Shown here one piece after another: positions 1 through 8,945 of a DNA stretch of 57,099 nucleotides (the first letter of the stretch is position 1; each line of letters begins with the position of its first letter). The DNA lies in assembly GCF_000718635.1 (NCBI RefSeq), contig NZ_JOBF01000035.1, positions 1 through 57,099 of the forward strand, written 5' to 3'. Under the pieces are notes generated by a model that was not told the origin of the DNA, searched no databases, and saw only the letters and a list, made by a program, of their open reading frames with translations. The translations under genes and the position numbers were made by a program. This DNA comes from Streptomyces varsoviensis (GTDB taxonomy: Bacteria > Actinomycetota > Actinomycetes > Streptomycetales > Streptomycetaceae).

Positions 1-589
1 TCGGTGCAGTCGATGACGACGACGGTGACGGCGGATGTCGGTGCGACGTTGCAGCAGATCGCCGAGTTGACGGCGGCGGGTTGTCAGATCGTGCGGGTGG
101 CGTGTCCGTCGCAGGATGACGCGGACGCGTTGCCGGTGATCGCGCGGAAGTCGAACATTCCGGTGATCGCGGATATTCATTTCCAGCCGAAGTATGTGTT
201 CGCGGCGATTGACGCGGGCTGTGCGGCGGTGCGGGTGAATCCGGGGAACATCCGGCAGTTCGACGACAAGGTGAAGGAGATCGCGAAGGCGGCCTCCGAT
301 GCCGGGACGCCGATCCGGATCGGGGTGAACGCGGGGTCGCTGGACAAGCGGCTGCTGCAGAAGTACGGGCGGGCGACGCCGGAGGCGCTGGTGGAGTCGG
401 CGCTGTGGGAGTGCTCGCTGTTCGAGGAGCATGGTTTCCGGGATATCAAGATCTCGGTGAAGCACAACGATCCGGTGGTGATGGTCAACGCGTACCGGCT
501 GCTGGCGCAGCGGTGTGATTACCCGCTGCACCGAACAGATGGAGAAGGACGGCGTCGCCTCCGGCGAGCCCGCGGTGAGCGTGGGTTGA
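1..589 (+). pseudogene. ispG: ispG (gcpE) remnant, 5'-truncated by the window and internally deleted
   Basis: IspG, (E)-4-hydroxy-3-methylbut-2-enyl-diphosphate synthase, is a 4Fe-4S enzyme of the MEP isoprenoid pathway. Codons 1-177 read as its N-terminal TIM-barrel half, recognisable by the motifs [18 protein letters not shown] and KHNDP, up to CDYPLH ending at base 531. At 532-533 the reading frame breaks. Bases 533-589, read one frame over, encode [18 protein letters not shown] and a stop, which looks like the normal IspG C-terminus. About 160 codons are therefore missing, including all cysteines that bind the cluster. The 5' part is rich in GCG/ACG/GTG codons and the tail is C-ended, so the two pieces may have different histories. 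This is either a real deletion pseudogene or an assembly collapse. As written it cannot make an active enzyme. Confidence 0.8.
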
Positions 590-640
590 CGGTTCGCTCC
601 CACGGCGGGGGCCCCGCCCCCGTAGCCGAGCGGGAGCCGG

Positions 641-711
641 CCCCTCACGGCCGTACCGACGCCCGTAGTCGAGCCGGAGGCGGCCCCTCACGGCCCTACC
701 GACGCCCGTAG
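641..711. repeat. 43-bp-period tandem duplication downstream of ispG
   Basis: A 28-base core beginning cccctcacggcc occurs at 641-668 and again at 684-711 with one base changed. A degenerate third copy of the cccgtagccgag part lies near 617-631. It is non-coding and lies between the ispG remnant and its putative terminator. Confidence 0.7.
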
Positions 712-730
712 CCGCCCCTCGGGCACACGC

Positions 731-753
731 GCCCCGCGTCCGCCGCGCGGGGC
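731..753 (+). terminator. stem-loop terminator after ispG
   Basis: gccccgcg (731-738) pairs with cgcggggc (746-753) around a 7-base loop and is followed by gttgt. It lacks a U-run, as is usual for high-GC actinobacteria. Confidence 0.5.
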
Positions 754-862
754 GTTGTCGTGTCCGGTCCGCGCGCTCGGTGCCGCGCCGGAAGCGCGAG
801 GTACAGTGCCAAGACCTGATCCCCCATGGCCCGCGGCCCGAACCGGTGAGGCAAACCGACAC

Positions 863-1708
863 GTGTTGACGACGACCACCACCAGGGTCCTGGAGCCCGC
901 AGAGCTCGACGCGGCGCTCGCCGTACTGGACCGCGACCCGGTCGCCAACGCCTTCGTCGCCGCACGCGTACAGGTCGCCGGGCTCGACCCATGGCGGCTC
1001 GGCGGTGAGATGTGGGGCTGGTACGCGGACGGCAGGCTGGAGTCCCTGTGCTACGCGGGCGCCAACCTGGTGCCCATCTGCGCCGGCCCCGCGGCCGTAC
1101 GGGCCTTCGCCGACCGCGCACGCCGCAGCGGCCGCCGCTGCTCCTCCATCGTGGGCCCCACCGAGGCCACCGCCGAACTGTGGTCGCTGCTGGAGCCGAG
1201 CTGGGGGCCGGCCCGCGAGATCCGCGCCCACCAGCCGCTCATGGTCACCGAGGCCATGCCGCCGGACATCGCCCCCGATCCGCTCGTCCGCCGCGTCCGC
1301 AAGGACGAGATGGACGTGATCATGCCCGCCTGCGTCGCGATGTTCACCGAAGAGGTCGGCGTCTCCCCCCTGGCGGGCGACGGCGGCCTCCTCTACCAGG
1401 CGCGCGTCGCCGAACTGGTCAGCGCCGGCCGGTCCTTCGCCCGCGTCGAGGACGGCCGCGTCGTCTTCAAGGCCGAGATCGGCGCGGCCACCCCGCGCGC
1501 CTGCCAGATCCAGGGCGTCTGGGTCGCCCCCGAATACCGCGGCCGCGGCCTCTCCAAGACCGGCATGGCGGCCGTCCTCGGCTACGCCCTGCGCGACGTC
1601 TCCCCGGTCGTCAGCCTCTACGTCAACGACTTCAACACGGCCGCCCGCGCCACGTACCGCAGCGTCGGCTTCCGGGAAGTCGGCGCGTTCATGAGCGTGC
1701 TGTTCTGA
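863..1708 (+). CDS. GNAT-family N-acetyltransferase with DUF4081-type N-terminal domain
   Basis: 281 residues from GTG 863; a TTG at 866 is the alternative. The N-terminal half (VLDRDPVANAFVAARV, then WGWYADGR) resembles the DUF4081 region found next to ispG/proS in Streptomyces. The C-terminal half is a GNAT acetyl-CoA domain. Its pantetheine-binding loop is YRGRGLSKTG at about residues 225-234, followed by the conserved LYVNDFNTAARATYRSVGF segment. The substrate is unknown. The reading frame stays open upstream to 755, but that stretch overlaps the ispG terminator and lacks family similarity. Confidence 0.85.
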   Translation: MLTTTTTRVLEPAELDAALAVLDRDPVANAFVAARVQVAGLDPWRLGGEMWGWYADGRLESLCYAGANLVPICAGPAAVRAFADRARRSGRRCSSIVGPTEATAELWSLLEPSWGPAREIRAHQPLMVTEAMPPDIAPDPLVRRVRKDEMDVIMPACVAMFTEEVGVSPLAGDGGLLYQARVAELVSAGRSFARVEDGRVVFKAEIGAATPRACQIQGVWVAPEYRGRGLSKTGMAAVLGYALRDVSPVVSLYVNDFNTAARATYRSVGFREVGAFMSVLF

Positions 1709-1813
1709 GCCGTGGACCTGTCTCGGCCCGGCCCGTAGAGGCCGGTGGGATCGATGGGGCCGACGGGGCTGCGGGGCGGGACGCGCCCCGCGCCGCACCG
1801 GTAGCCTCCCCGC

Positions 1814-2347
1814 ATGGATGACATCGTGGTCGGTCCACTCGACCTCGCCGCACGCGTGGACGACGCCCTCGCCGTGCAGGCGCTCGCCTTCGGGCTCACC
1901 GACGACGAGATCGGCGTACGCCGCCAGATCGTGCTGCGGCACCTGCGCAGCCCCGGGGCCCGCGCCCTCGGCGCCACCACGGAGGACGGCCGGCTCGTCG
2001 GCTTCGTCTACGGCATGCCCAACGACCGCCACCACTGGTGGGCGACGATCGTCGAACCGTATCTGCGCGCGGAGGGCAACGACGCCTGGCTCGACGACGC
2101 CTTCGTCATCACCGAACTCCACGTGCTCCCCGCCTACCAGAAGCACCGCATCGGCCGGACGCTGATCACCACCATCACGGACGGCGCCGACGAACCGCGC
2201 TCCATCCTCTCTGCCATCGACACCGAGAGCCCCGCCCGCGCCCTCTACCGCAAACTCGGCTACCGCGACCTCGCGCGGCCCGTGCACTTCCCCTCCGCGC
2301 CCAGCGCCTACGCGGTGATGGGCGCGCTGCTGCCGCTGCCGAGGTGA
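1814..2347 (+). CDS. GNAT-family N-acetyltransferase
   Basis: 177 residues, ATG 1814. It is a single GNAT domain. Strand 4 and the acetyl-CoA loop read [19 protein letters not shown] (about residues 97-115), and the C-terminal part has [16 protein letters not shown], the usual alpha-4/strand-7 region. Tryptophan-rich [10 protein letters not shown] lies before the core. The acetyl acceptor cannot be told from sequence. It lies between another GNAT gene and proS, about 105 bases from each, in the same direction. Confidence 0.82.
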   Translation: MDDIVVGPLDLAARVDDALAVQALAFGLTDDEIGVRRQIVLRHLRSPGARALGATTEDGRLVGFVYGMPNDRHHWWATIVEPYLRAEGNDAWLDDAFVITELHVLPAYQKHRIGRTLITTITDGADEPRSILSAIDTESPARALYRKLGYRDLARPVHFPSAPSAYAVMGALLPLPR

Positions 2348-2454
2348 GGGGCGGGGCGGGGCGGCGGGAGAGGCGCCCGGGGGCACCCATTTCCCGGCTG
2401 TCGGTGGCGGCGGCTAATCTCCTGTGCATCCCACTTCGCACGCAGGAGATCACC

Positions 2455-4155
2455 ATGGCCCACGTCCAGCGCATGTCCACGATGATGCTGAAGACATTGC
2501 GCGACGACCCGGCCGACGCGGAGACCGCCAGCCACAAGCTGCTGGTCCGCGCCGGTTACGTCCGCCGCACGTCCGCGGGGATCTGGACCTGGCTGCCGCT
2601 CGGCAAGAAGGTGCTGGAGAACGTCTCGCGGGTGGTGCGCGAGGAGATGGACGCCATCGGCGGCCAGGAGGTGCTGCTGCCCGCGCTGCTGCCCAAGGAG
2701 CCGTACGAGACGAGCGGCCGCTACGAGGAGTACGGCGACCTGCTCTTCCGCCTCCAGGACCGCAAGGGCGCCGAATACCTCCTCGGCCCCACCCATGAGG
2801 AGATCTTCACCCTCACCGTCAAGGACCAGTGCACGTCCTACAAGGACCTGCCCGTGATCGTCTACCAGATCCAGACGAAGTACCGCGACGAGGCGCGTCC
2901 CCGCTCCGGCGTGCTGCGCGGGCGGGAATTCCAGATGAAGGACTCGTACTCCTTCGACGCCTCGGACGAGGGGCTGGCCGAGGCGTACCGGCTGCACCGC
3001 GAGGCGTACACCCGCATCTTCGCCCGGCTCGGCCTCGACTACCGCATCGTCTCCGCCGTCTCCGGCGCCATGGGCGGCTCGGCGTCCGAGGAGTTCCTGG
3101 CCCCCGCCGCAGCAGGAGAGGACACCTTCGCCGACTGCCCCTCCTGCGGCTTCGCCGCCAACACGGAGGCGGTCACCGCGGTCGTGCCGCCCGTGCCCGA
3201 GACCGAGCACGGCCCCGTCGAGGAGCTGGACACCCCCGACACCCCGACCATCGAGACCCTCGCCGAGCACCTCGGCGTGCCGGCCTCGGCGACGCTGAAG
3301 AACCTCCTGGTCAAGGTCGACAGCGAGATCACGGCCGTCGGCGTCCCCGGCGACCGCGAGGTGGACCTCGGCAAGCTGGCCGAGCACCTCGCGCCCGCCG
3401 TCGTGGAGCTGGTGACGGCCGAGGACTTCGACGGCCGCCCCGACCTCGTCCGCGGCTACGTCGGCCCGCAGGGCCTGGCCGGCAAGGCGTTCCGCTACCT
3501 CGCCGACCCCCGCGTCGCGCCCGGCACGGCCTGGGTCACCGGCGCCAACAAGGCCGACACGCACGCCCGCAACGTCGTCTGCGGCCGGGACTTCGAGGTC
3601 GACGAGTACCTGGACGTGGTCGTCGTCGAGGAAGGCGACCCCTGCCCCCGCTGCGGTGAGGGCCTCAAGCTCGACCGGGCCATCGAGATCGGCCACATCT
3701 TCCAGCTCGGCCGCAAGTACGCCGACACGTTCGGACTCGACGTGCTCGGCCAGAACGGCAAGCCGGTGCGCGTCACCATGGGCTCGTACGGCATCGGCGT
3801 CTCCCGCGCCGTCGCCGCGCTCGCCGAGCAGACCCACGACGATGCCGGGCTCTGCTGGCCCCGCGAGATCGCCCCCGCCGACGTGCACATCGTCGCCGCG
3901 GGCAAGGCCCAGCAGACCGAGCTGGCCCTCGACATCGCACAGCGGCTGGCCGAGGCGGGCACGCGGGTGCTCGTCGACGACCGGGCCGGCGTCTCGCCGG
4001 GCGTCAAGTTCACCGACGCCGAGCTGATCGGCGTGCCGACGATCCTGGTCGCCGGGCGGCGGGCCGCCGAGGGAGTCGTGGAGCTCAAGGACCGGCGGAC
4101 GGGGGAGCGGGAGGAGCTTCCGGTGGCGGAGGCGATCGCCCGTGTGACCGCCTGA
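2455..4155 (+). CDS. proS: prolyl-tRNA synthetase
   Basis: 566 residues. This class II aminoacyl-tRNA synthetase charges tRNA-Pro in the cytosol. Class II motif 2 is at about residues 143-165 ([10 protein letters not shown], then [11 protein letters not shown]), motif 3 at about 443-452 ([10 protein letters not shown]), and the anticodon-binding domain is C-terminal. The centre (about residues 215-390) is the YbaK-like editing insertion that marks the bacterial-type enzyme; it hydrolyses Ala-tRNA-Pro. ATG 2455 was chosen because of the aggag at 2444-2448 and because [19 protein letters not shown] is the normal start. The frame stays open upstream by chance. Confidence 0.97.
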   Translation: MAHVQRMSTMMLKTLRDDPADAETASHKLLVRAGYVRRTSAGIWTWLPLGKKVLENVSRVVREEMDAIGGQEVLLPALLPKEPYETSGRYEEYGDLLFRLQDRKGAEYLLGPTHEEIFTLTVKDQCTSYKDLPVIVYQIQTKYRDEARPRSGVLRGREFQMKDSYSFDASDEGLAEAYRLHREAYTRIFARLGLDYRIVSAVSGAMGGSASEEFLAPAAAGEDTFADCPSCGFAANTEAVTAVVPPVPETEHGPVEELDTPDTPTIETLAEHLGVPASATLKNLLVKVDSEITAVGVPGDREVDLGKLAEHLAPAVVELVTAEDFDGRPDLVRGYVGPQGLAGKAFRYLADPRVAPGTAWVTGANKADTHARNVVCGRDFEVDEYLDVVVVEEGDPCPRCGEGLKLDRAIEIGHIFQLGRKYADTFGLDVLGQNGKPVRVTMGSYGIGVSRAVAALAEQTHDDAGLCWPREIAPADVHIVAAGKAQQTELALDIAQRLAEAGTRVLVDDRAGVSPGVKFTDAELIGVPTILVAGRRAAEGVVELKDRRTGEREELPVAEAIARVTA

Positions 4156-4189
4156 CGGCGACATCCTGGCGGTGGCCGTCCGGGGTCTT

Positions 4190-4240
4190 CGGGGCGCTGC
4201 CCCGGGCCCCCGGGCCCAACCGCCGGACGGGCTTGAGGGC
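4190..4240. repeat. Streptomyces-type intergenic GC-rich element between convergent genes
   Basis: The gap between convergent proS and the kinase gene holds hairpin-forming cggggcgctgccccg and ccgggcccccgggc, then caaccgccggacgggcttga. The last string resembles an element I recall as common between Streptomyces genes, often at convergent gene ends. It probably also terminates both genes. Confidence 0.45.
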
Positions 4241-4272
4241 GCGACCCTTGGCCGTCGCACGCGAGGCCGGGG

Positions 4273-5205
4273 TTACAGCAAACCCGCGAATTCCAGCAGC
4301 AGCTCGCCCTGCTGGCGGTGGCCCTCGGAGAGTCTTCGCAGGGCGGCCTCGGTGGTGCGGAAGTGGGACCAGCCGCGGAGGCGGTCGCGGTCCACATCGA
4401 GGGAGTCGGCCAGCTTGGCGACGCGGCGGCGGGCGGCGGAGGCCGCGCCGGAGGAGGCCAGGAGGGTGTCCGAGCGGTCGCGTACGAGCCGGGCCAGGTC
4501 GTACGCGCGCTCGCCCACCAGCGGCTTCGGGTCGATGGCCAGCCAGGGGACGCGGTCGCCCGCCAGGACGTTCCCCTGGTGGTAGTCGCCGTGCAGCAGC
4601 GCGTCCCCAGGCGCGTCCGCGACCAGCGCGTCGCGCAGTTCCAGGGCCTCGTCGACGACGGCTTCGGCGTCCGCGGCCCAAGGCTGCGCGCGCTGCTCGC
4701 GCACCTGGTCGGCCAGCGCCGCCGTACGGTCGGCGACCGAGACGAAGCGGTGCCCCTCCTCCGGGTTCACCCACAGCCGCTGCAACGTGGCGGCGGCCTC
4801 CAGCATGGCCTTCGGGTCCGCCAGGGAGCGCAGGCTGACATCCCCGTGCAGCCGCTCCAGGAGCAGCGCGCCGCCCTCCGGGTCGGCGCGCAGCAGCCGC
4901 GCCGCGCCCCAGCCGTTCCACTGGGTGAGCGCCGCGTGCTCCTGGGCGGTCTCCTCGTCGAGGAGGCCGAGCTTGAGCGCGGCCGGCGTGTCGTCGGACT
5001 GCCGTACGAGGACGACCATGCTGGACCGGCCGCCGGGGCGCTGCACGCGCAGCGGCGTCAGCTCCCAGCGCTCCAGGTAGTGCCGGGCCCGGGCGGGCAG
5101 CGTGGCGAGCCAGTCCCGCGCGGCGTCGCCGGCCGGTCCCTGACGGGCGCTCAGGGTGCGTACCAGCCGCTCCGGCGGTTGGAGGCGGTCGTTCGCGTCG
5201 GTCAT
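4273..5205 (-). CDS. aminoglycoside 6-phosphotransferase-like kinase (APH_6_hur family)
   Basis: 310 residues with a protein-kinase-like fold. The Brenner motif is HGDYHQGN at residues 205-212, with D207 as catalytic base. It is followed by AIDPKPLVGERAYDLARL, the metal-binding DP motif and the family signature shared with streptomycin 6-kinases. An N-terminal lobe with AALKLG carries the ATP lysine. Family members phosphorylate streptomycin or hydroxyurea, but housekeeping homologues are common in Streptomyces and the true substrate is unknown. It is convergent with proS. The upstream gap to the next gene (5206-5370) holds degenerate cggtcggtgccgg repeats. Confidence 0.82.
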   Translation of the reverse strand: MTDANDRLQPPERLVRTLSARQGPAGDAARDWLATLPARARHYLERWELTPLRVQRPGGRSSMVVLVRQSDDTPAALKLGLLDEETAQEHAALTQWNGWGAARLLRADPEGGALLLERLHGDVSLRSLADPKAMLEAAATLQRLWVNPEEGHRFVSVADRTAALADQVREQRAQPWAADAEAVVDEALELRDALVADAPGDALLHGDYHQGNVLAGDRVPWLAIDPKPLVGERAYDLARLVRDRSDTLLASSGAASAARRRVAKLADSLDVDRDRLRGWSHFRTTEAALRRLSEGHRQQGELLLEFAGLL

Positions 5206-5370
5206 CCCTGAGCTGTCCCTTTCAGACGAGTCGCTGTCAGACGGGTCGGTGCCGGCCGGGCTCGATCTCGGACGGGTTCGTTCCGGGCGGTCGGTCTCAC
5301 ACCGGTCGGTGCCGGGCGGGGCGATCGCGGCGACGGGCGGTCGCCGTGCGCCCGGGCGGGGCGACGGTCC

Positions 5371-5919
5371 TCACATGCCGTCCGCGCTCCCCGGTGTCCC
5401 CGACGCCCCCGGCGTTCCGGCTGTGTCCGCTGAGCCTGCTGAGTCCGCCGCGTCGGCCCGCTCGGCGAGCCCTGGGAAGGCTACGCTCCCGCCCCGCCAC
5501 CGCACCGCGCGCACCGTCGCCTCGCGCATGGCGTCGGCGGCCGTACGGCGCAGAGTGCCCGTGGCGGCACGTACGAGGTCGGCGTAGACCCCCGTGACCC
5601 GGCTCTCCAGCTCCGCGGCGAGCCGCACCGCGGCCTGCGCGTCCGGGACGGGGAAGGGCAGGGCGTACGCGGCGGCCGCGGGCTCGGGCGTGCCGCCGAG
5701 GTCGCGCACCGTGCGCCGCATGGCGTCCCGCCGGGCGCGGTGCGCGTCGTAGCCCTGGCGCGCCTCGGCGGCGCGCGCCTTGTCCACCCGCCCGCCGACG
5801 ACGCCGTAGCCGTACACGGCGGCGTGTTCGGCGGCGAGGGCGGCCTGGGCGGCGGCGAGCGCGTCGCCGCCGGGGCCCGCGGAGATGGTGCCGCTCGGGC
5901 GCGGCGTCACGTCGGCCAT
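5371..5919 (-). CDS. DUF4439 ferritin-like domain protein
   Basis: 182 residues, ATG at 5919. Alanine-rich helices carry AEHAAVYGYGVVGGRVD and later LESRVTGVYADLVRA, the pattern of the ferritin-like DUF4439 family in actinobacteria. Glu and Tyr sit at helix positions that in true ferritins bind metal, but the metal site is not obvious. The C-terminal 25 residues are a low-complexity Ala/Ser/Gly tail. It starts one base after the stop of the upstream lipoprotein gene, so the two are co-transcribed and probably act together. Confidence 0.75.
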   Translation of the reverse strand: MADVTPRPSGTISAGPGGDALAAAQAALAAEHAAVYGYGVVGGRVDKARAAEARQGYDAHRARRDAMRRTVRDLGGTPEPAAAAYALPFPVPDAQAAVRLAAELESRVTGVYADLVRAATGTLRRTAADAMREATVRAVRWRGGSVAFPGLAERADAADSAGSADTAGTPGASGTPGSADGM

Positions 5920-5920
5920 G

Positions 5921-6532
5921 TCAGCTTCCCTCCGTGAGGAGATAGACGTGCGCCGCGCCCGCGGCCGCGACGGAGGCGAGGAGCCGGGCCAGCTCCGGCG
6001 GCGCGTCCGCGAGGGCCGCCAGGTGGGCGTCGGCGGTGCGGCGCTCGGCGTCGGCGAGCGCGCCGAGGGCCCCCTTCTCGTCCCGCGGTACGTCCGTACC
6101 GGCCGTCGGAGAGGCGGATGAGGCGGACGACGACGACACGGTCGAGGGTGACGCGGACGACGGAGAGGGCGACGCAGGGGACGTCGACGCAGAGGAGGAC
6201 GCCGACGGCGTGGACGATCCCGTCGCGCGCTTCTCGCGCGCCCCGAACGCCCGCGCGTGGAGCGCGACTTCGGAGCGCAGCGGCGCCAGGCGCCCCGCGA
6301 GCCCCGCGTGGGCGGCCAGCGTCGCCTCGTAGCGTTCCAGCAGCGCGGTGGAGTCCCGCGCGGCGCGCGCCCGTAGCCGCGCGCCGGCGGCGGCGCGCTT
6401 GTCGCCCTCGGCGCCGTCCTGGTGCGCGGAGCAGCCGGCGAGCAGCGCCGCCGCGCCGAGGGCCGCGGCCCCGGTCAGCACGCTGCGTCTGTGCGGGTCG
6501 GCCGGGCCCCGCCTCGTCGTCGTGAGCGGCAC
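5921..6532 (-). CDS. lipoprotein, twin-arginine-like signal, partner of DUF4439 protein
   Basis: 203 residues. The N-terminus has RRSVLTGAAALGAAALLAGC, a hydrophobic signal ending in a lipobox (LAGC) after an Arg pair, so export and lipid anchoring are likely. A helical Ala/Arg-rich region follows, then a Ser/Pro/Thr linker at about residues 105-145 (SSTPSASSSASTSPAS) and a second helix-rich domain resembling half of a ferritin-like bundle. It forms an operon with the DUF4439 gene and is divergent from rimP. Function is unknown. Confidence 0.72.
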   Translation of the reverse strand: MPLTTTRRGPADPHRRSVLTGAAALGAAALLAGCSAHQDGAEGDKRAAAGARLRARAARDSTALLERYEATLAAHAGLAGRLAPLRSEVALHARAFGAREKRATGSSTPSASSSASTSPASPSPSSASPSTVSSSSASSASPTAGTDVPRDEKGALGALADAERRTADAHLAALADAPPELARLLASVAAAGAAHVYLLTEGS

Positions 6533-6552
6533 GTTCCTCTTTCCGCCTCGTT

Positions 6553-6574
6553 CGGGAATGATCCGGGAATGATC
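6553..6574. repeat. perfect 11-bp direct repeat in a divergent promoter region
   Basis: cgggaatgatc occurs twice head to tail (6553-6563 and 6564-6574), 20-40 bases upstream of the lipoprotein start and upstream of the rimP promoter. The placement suits an operator for either direction. Confidence 0.5.
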
Positions 6575-6628
6575 ACCGCACGTGAGCGTACCGGCGCGGT
6601 GGCGGGGGTTCCGGGAGCGGCCACCGAA

Positions 6629-6658
6629 TCGTCAGCCGGCTGCCGGAACGGCTAGGCT
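6629..6658 (+). promoter_or_regulatory. candidate promoter of the rimP-nusA-infB operon
   Basis: A tcgtca (-35, four of six consensus bases) is followed by 18 bases and TAGGCT (-10, 6653-6658), a common housekeeping-type -10 in Streptomyces. Transcription would start near 6665, about 50 bases before rimP. Confidence 0.4.
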
Positions 6659-6713
6659 CTGTCCTGACACGCGACTTTCCCACAACAGCACACGCGGCCG
6701 AGGAGTCACCCGG

Positions 6714-7289
6714 ATGAGCACCACCCAGAGCGAGAGGCTGCGCGAATTGCTGGCACCTCTCGTCAGCGCGCGAGAGCTGGATCTGGAAGAGGTCGAGGTG
6801 ACGCCGGCCGGGAAGCGGCGCGTACTGCGCATCGTCGTGGACTCCGACGAGGGCGTGCTGCTGGACACGTGTGCCGAGCTGAGCCGGGCCGCCTCCGAGC
6901 TGCTCGACGAGACGGACGCGATGGGCGGAGCCCCGTACTCCCTGGAAGTCACCTCACCCGGCGCCGACCGGCCGCTGACCGAGCCGCGCCACTACCGGCG
7001 CGCCGTCGGCCGCCTCGTCAAGGCGCGGCTGACCGACGGCGGCGAGCTGGTCGCTCGCATCATCGCCGTCGACGACGACGGTCTCGACGTGGAGGTGCCG
7101 GGCGTGAAGGGGCGCAAGCCCACCGCCCGCCGCCTGGAGTTCTCCGAGATCGCCAAGGCACGGGTCGAGATCGAGTTCAACCGCAAGCAGAGCAGGACCA
7201 TCAACAGCGACGCCAACGACACGGACGGCGCGAACGACACCGTCGACGCGGGCGACGACGCGCACGACGAGAACCAAGAGGAGGCGTAG
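6714..7289 (+). CDS. rimP: ribosome maturation factor RimP
   Basis: 191 residues from ATG 6714, preceded by gaggag at 6700-6705. RimP assists 30S subunit assembly. The family core is visible: [28 protein letters not shown], then [26 protein letters not shown] (about residues 80-105), followed by the C-terminal SH3-like domain. The last 30 residues are an acidic Asp/Asn-rich tail. It is the first gene of the operon and ends 2 bases before nusA. Confidence 0.95.
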   Translation: MSTTQSERLRELLAPLVSARELDLEEVEVTPAGKRRVLRIVVDSDEGVLLDTCAELSRAASELLDETDAMGGAPYSLEVTSPGADRPLTEPRHYRRAVGRLVKARLTDGGELVARIIAVDDDGLDVEVPGVKGRKPTARRLEFSEIAKARVEIEFNRKQSRTINSDANDTDGANDTVDAGDDAHDENQEEA

Positions 7290-7291
7290 CC

Positions 7292-8329
7292 GTGGACATC
7301 GACATGAGTGCCCTGCGGGGTCTGGTGCGGGAGAAGGAGATTTCGTTCGACCTGCTGGTCGGGGCGATCGAGTCGGCCCTCCTCATCGCGTACCACCGCA
7401 CCGAGGGCAGCCGCCGCCGGGCCCGGGTGGAGCTGAACCGCGACACCGGCCATGTGACGGTGTGGGCGAAGGAGAACGCCGAGGACCTCACGGACCTGGA
7501 GGAGGGGCAGGAGCCCCGCGAGTTCGACGACACGCCCTCCGGCTTCGGCCGGATCGCGGCGACGACCGCGAAGCAGGTCATTCTGCAGCGGCTGCGCGAC
7601 GCCGAGGAAGAGATCACGTTCGGCGAGTACGCGGGGCGCGAGGGCGATGTCGTCGCGGGCATCGTGCAGCAGGGCAAGGACCCGAAGAACGTGCTGGTCG
7701 ACATCGGCCGGCTGGAGGCCATCCTGCCGGTGCAGGAGCAGGTGCCGGGCGAGGAGTACAAGCACGGCACGCGGCTGCGCACCTATGTCGTCCGGGTGGT
7801 CAAGGGCGTGCGCGGCCCGTCCGTGACGCTCTCGCGCACCCACCCCAACCTGGTGCGCAAGCTCTTCGCCATGGAGGTGCCGGAGATCGCGGACGGCTCC
7901 GTGGAGATCGCGGCCATCGCCCGCGAGGCCGGCCACCGCACGAAGATCGCCGTCCGGTCCACCCGGTCCGGGCTGAACGCCAAGGGCGCGTGCATCGGTC
8001 CGATGGGCGGCCGGGTGCGGGCGGTCATGGCCGAGCTGCACGGCGAGAAGATCGACATCGTGGACTGGTCGGACGACCCGGCCGAGCTGGTGGCGCACGC
8101 GCTCTCCCCGGCCCGGGTCGCCAAGGTCGAGATCGTGGACCTGGGCGCGCGCTCCGCGCGGGTCACCGTCCCCGACTACCAGCTCTCGCTCGCCATCGGC
8201 AAGGAAGGGCAGAACGCCCGGCTCGCCGCCCGGCTCACCGGATGGCGCATCGACATCCGGCCGGACACGGAGCAGCCCGGCGACCGGGACGGCGACCGCG
8301 ACCAGGACCGGGACCGCGACCGGGACTGA
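7292..8329 (+). CDS. nusA: transcription termination/antitermination factor NusA
   Basis: 345 residues from GTG 7292; an in-frame ATG at 7304 is possible. NusA binds RNA polymerase and controls pausing, termination and rRNA antitermination. The order is an N-terminal polymerase-binding domain (about 1-105), an S1 domain (about 108-180, [11 protein letters not shown]), and KH1 and KH2 (about 200-325: [14 protein letters not shown], then [19 protein letters not shown]). It lacks the C-terminal acidic repeats of E. coli NusA, as is normal in actinobacteria. The tail ends in a short Asp/Arg dipeptide run. Confidence 0.96.
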   Translation: MDIDMSALRGLVREKEISFDLLVGAIESALLIAYHRTEGSRRRARVELNRDTGHVTVWAKENAEDLTDLEEGQEPREFDDTPSGFGRIAATTAKQVILQRLRDAEEEITFGEYAGREGDVVAGIVQQGKDPKNVLVDIGRLEAILPVQEQVPGEEYKHGTRLRTYVVRVVKGVRGPSVTLSRTHPNLVRKLFAMEVPEIADGSVEIAAIAREAGHRTKIAVRSTRSGLNAKGACIGPMGGRVRAVMAELHGEKIDIVDWSDDPAELVAHALSPARVAKVEIVDLGARSARVTVPDYQLSLAIGKEGQNARLAARLTGWRIDIRPDTEQPGDRDGDRDQDRDRDRD

Positions 8330-8346
8330 GCACCGGACGACCGTAC

Positions 8347-8361
8347 GGCCCGGACCGGGCC
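8347..8361 (+). terminator. weak GC-rich hairpin after nusA
   Basis: ggcccg (8347-8352) pairs with cgggcc (8356-8361). It opens a 130-base stretch of imperfect cgggccgaacccgg-type repeats before ylxR. Full termination is unlikely, since ylxR and infB usually share the operon; partial attenuation is possible. Confidence 0.3.
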
Positions 8362-8509
8362 CGGCCCTATACATCCGGGCCGAGCCCGGCGCCGTCCACC
8401 CGGGCCGAACCCGGACCCGTACACCCGGGCCGGGGACGGGCCGGGACGAATACACACGCGATCAGTAACCCGAAGGGGTTATGTCGTCGCGGGGAGGTAG
8501 ACTTAAGCA

Positions 8510-8797
8510 GTGTCTGGTCGGACGCACGCCCGAGCATGCCCAGAGCGAACCTGTGTGGGTTGCCGGGAGCGAACGGCCAAGAGCGAACTGCTGCGCATCG
8601 TGGCGGTCGAGGGCGCTTGCACCCCCGACCCTCGCGGTACGCTGCCCGGCCGGGGTGCCTATGTGCACCCCACAGTGGTCTGTTACGACCTGGCGGTCCG
8701 CCGCCGGGCGTTTCCCCGGGCCCTCCGCTATCAGGGGGACCAGGGACCGCTCGACACCGCGCGGGTGCGTGGTTTTGTCGAGCAGGTAACGCCGTAA
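8510..8797 (+). CDS. ylxR: YlxR family RNA-binding protein (DUF448)
   Basis: 95 residues from GTG 8510, with ggggagg at 8491-8497 as a somewhat distant ribosome site. The family signature RTCVGCRERTAKSELLRIV is at residues 13-31, and GTLPGRGAYVHP follows at about 43-54. YlxR sits between nusA and infB in most Gram-positive bacteria and is a small nucleoid- or RNA-associated protein, reported to bind RNase P in Bacillus. The neighbourhood confirms the call. Confidence 0.93.
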   Translation: MSGRTHARACPERTCVGCRERTAKSELLRIVAVEGACTPDPRGTLPGRGAYVHPTVVCYDLAVRRRAFPRALRYQGDQGPLDTARVRGFVEQVTP

Positions 8798-8863
8798 GAA
8801 GAGAACGGCACGGGAAAGCCGTGCGGTCAGGTACCTCGCGAGTCGGAAGTAGGTCGAGATTGC

Positions 8864-8907
8864 GATGAGCACTCGATGAGTACGCGATGAGTACGCCCAT
8901 GAAGTAG
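8864..8907 (+). promoter_or_regulatory. three overlapping mini upstream ORFs in the infB leader
   Basis: An 11-base unit gatgagtacgc is repeated three times (8864-8896; the first copy reads gatgagcactc). It creates ATG codons at 8865, 8876 and 8887. The first two encode M-S-T-R-stop, each stop overlapping the next start as ATGA. The third encodes M-S-T-P-M-K and stops at TAG 8905-8907. A weak purine stretch (aggtcgag) precedes the first. The whole block lies 38 bases before infB. Confidence 0.55.
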
Positions 8908-8911
8908 CGAC

Positions 8912-8932
8912 GGTCCGGCGTGAACCCGGACC
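8912..8932 (+). promoter_or_regulatory. hairpin just upstream of the infB ribosome-binding site
   Basis: ggtccgg (8912-8918) pairs with ccggacc (8926-8932) around loop cgtgaac. The infB Shine-Dalgarno aaaagga follows directly at 8934-8940. It lacks a U-run and could tune ribosome access. Confidence 0.5.
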
Positions 8933-8945
8933 TAAAAGGAGCGAA

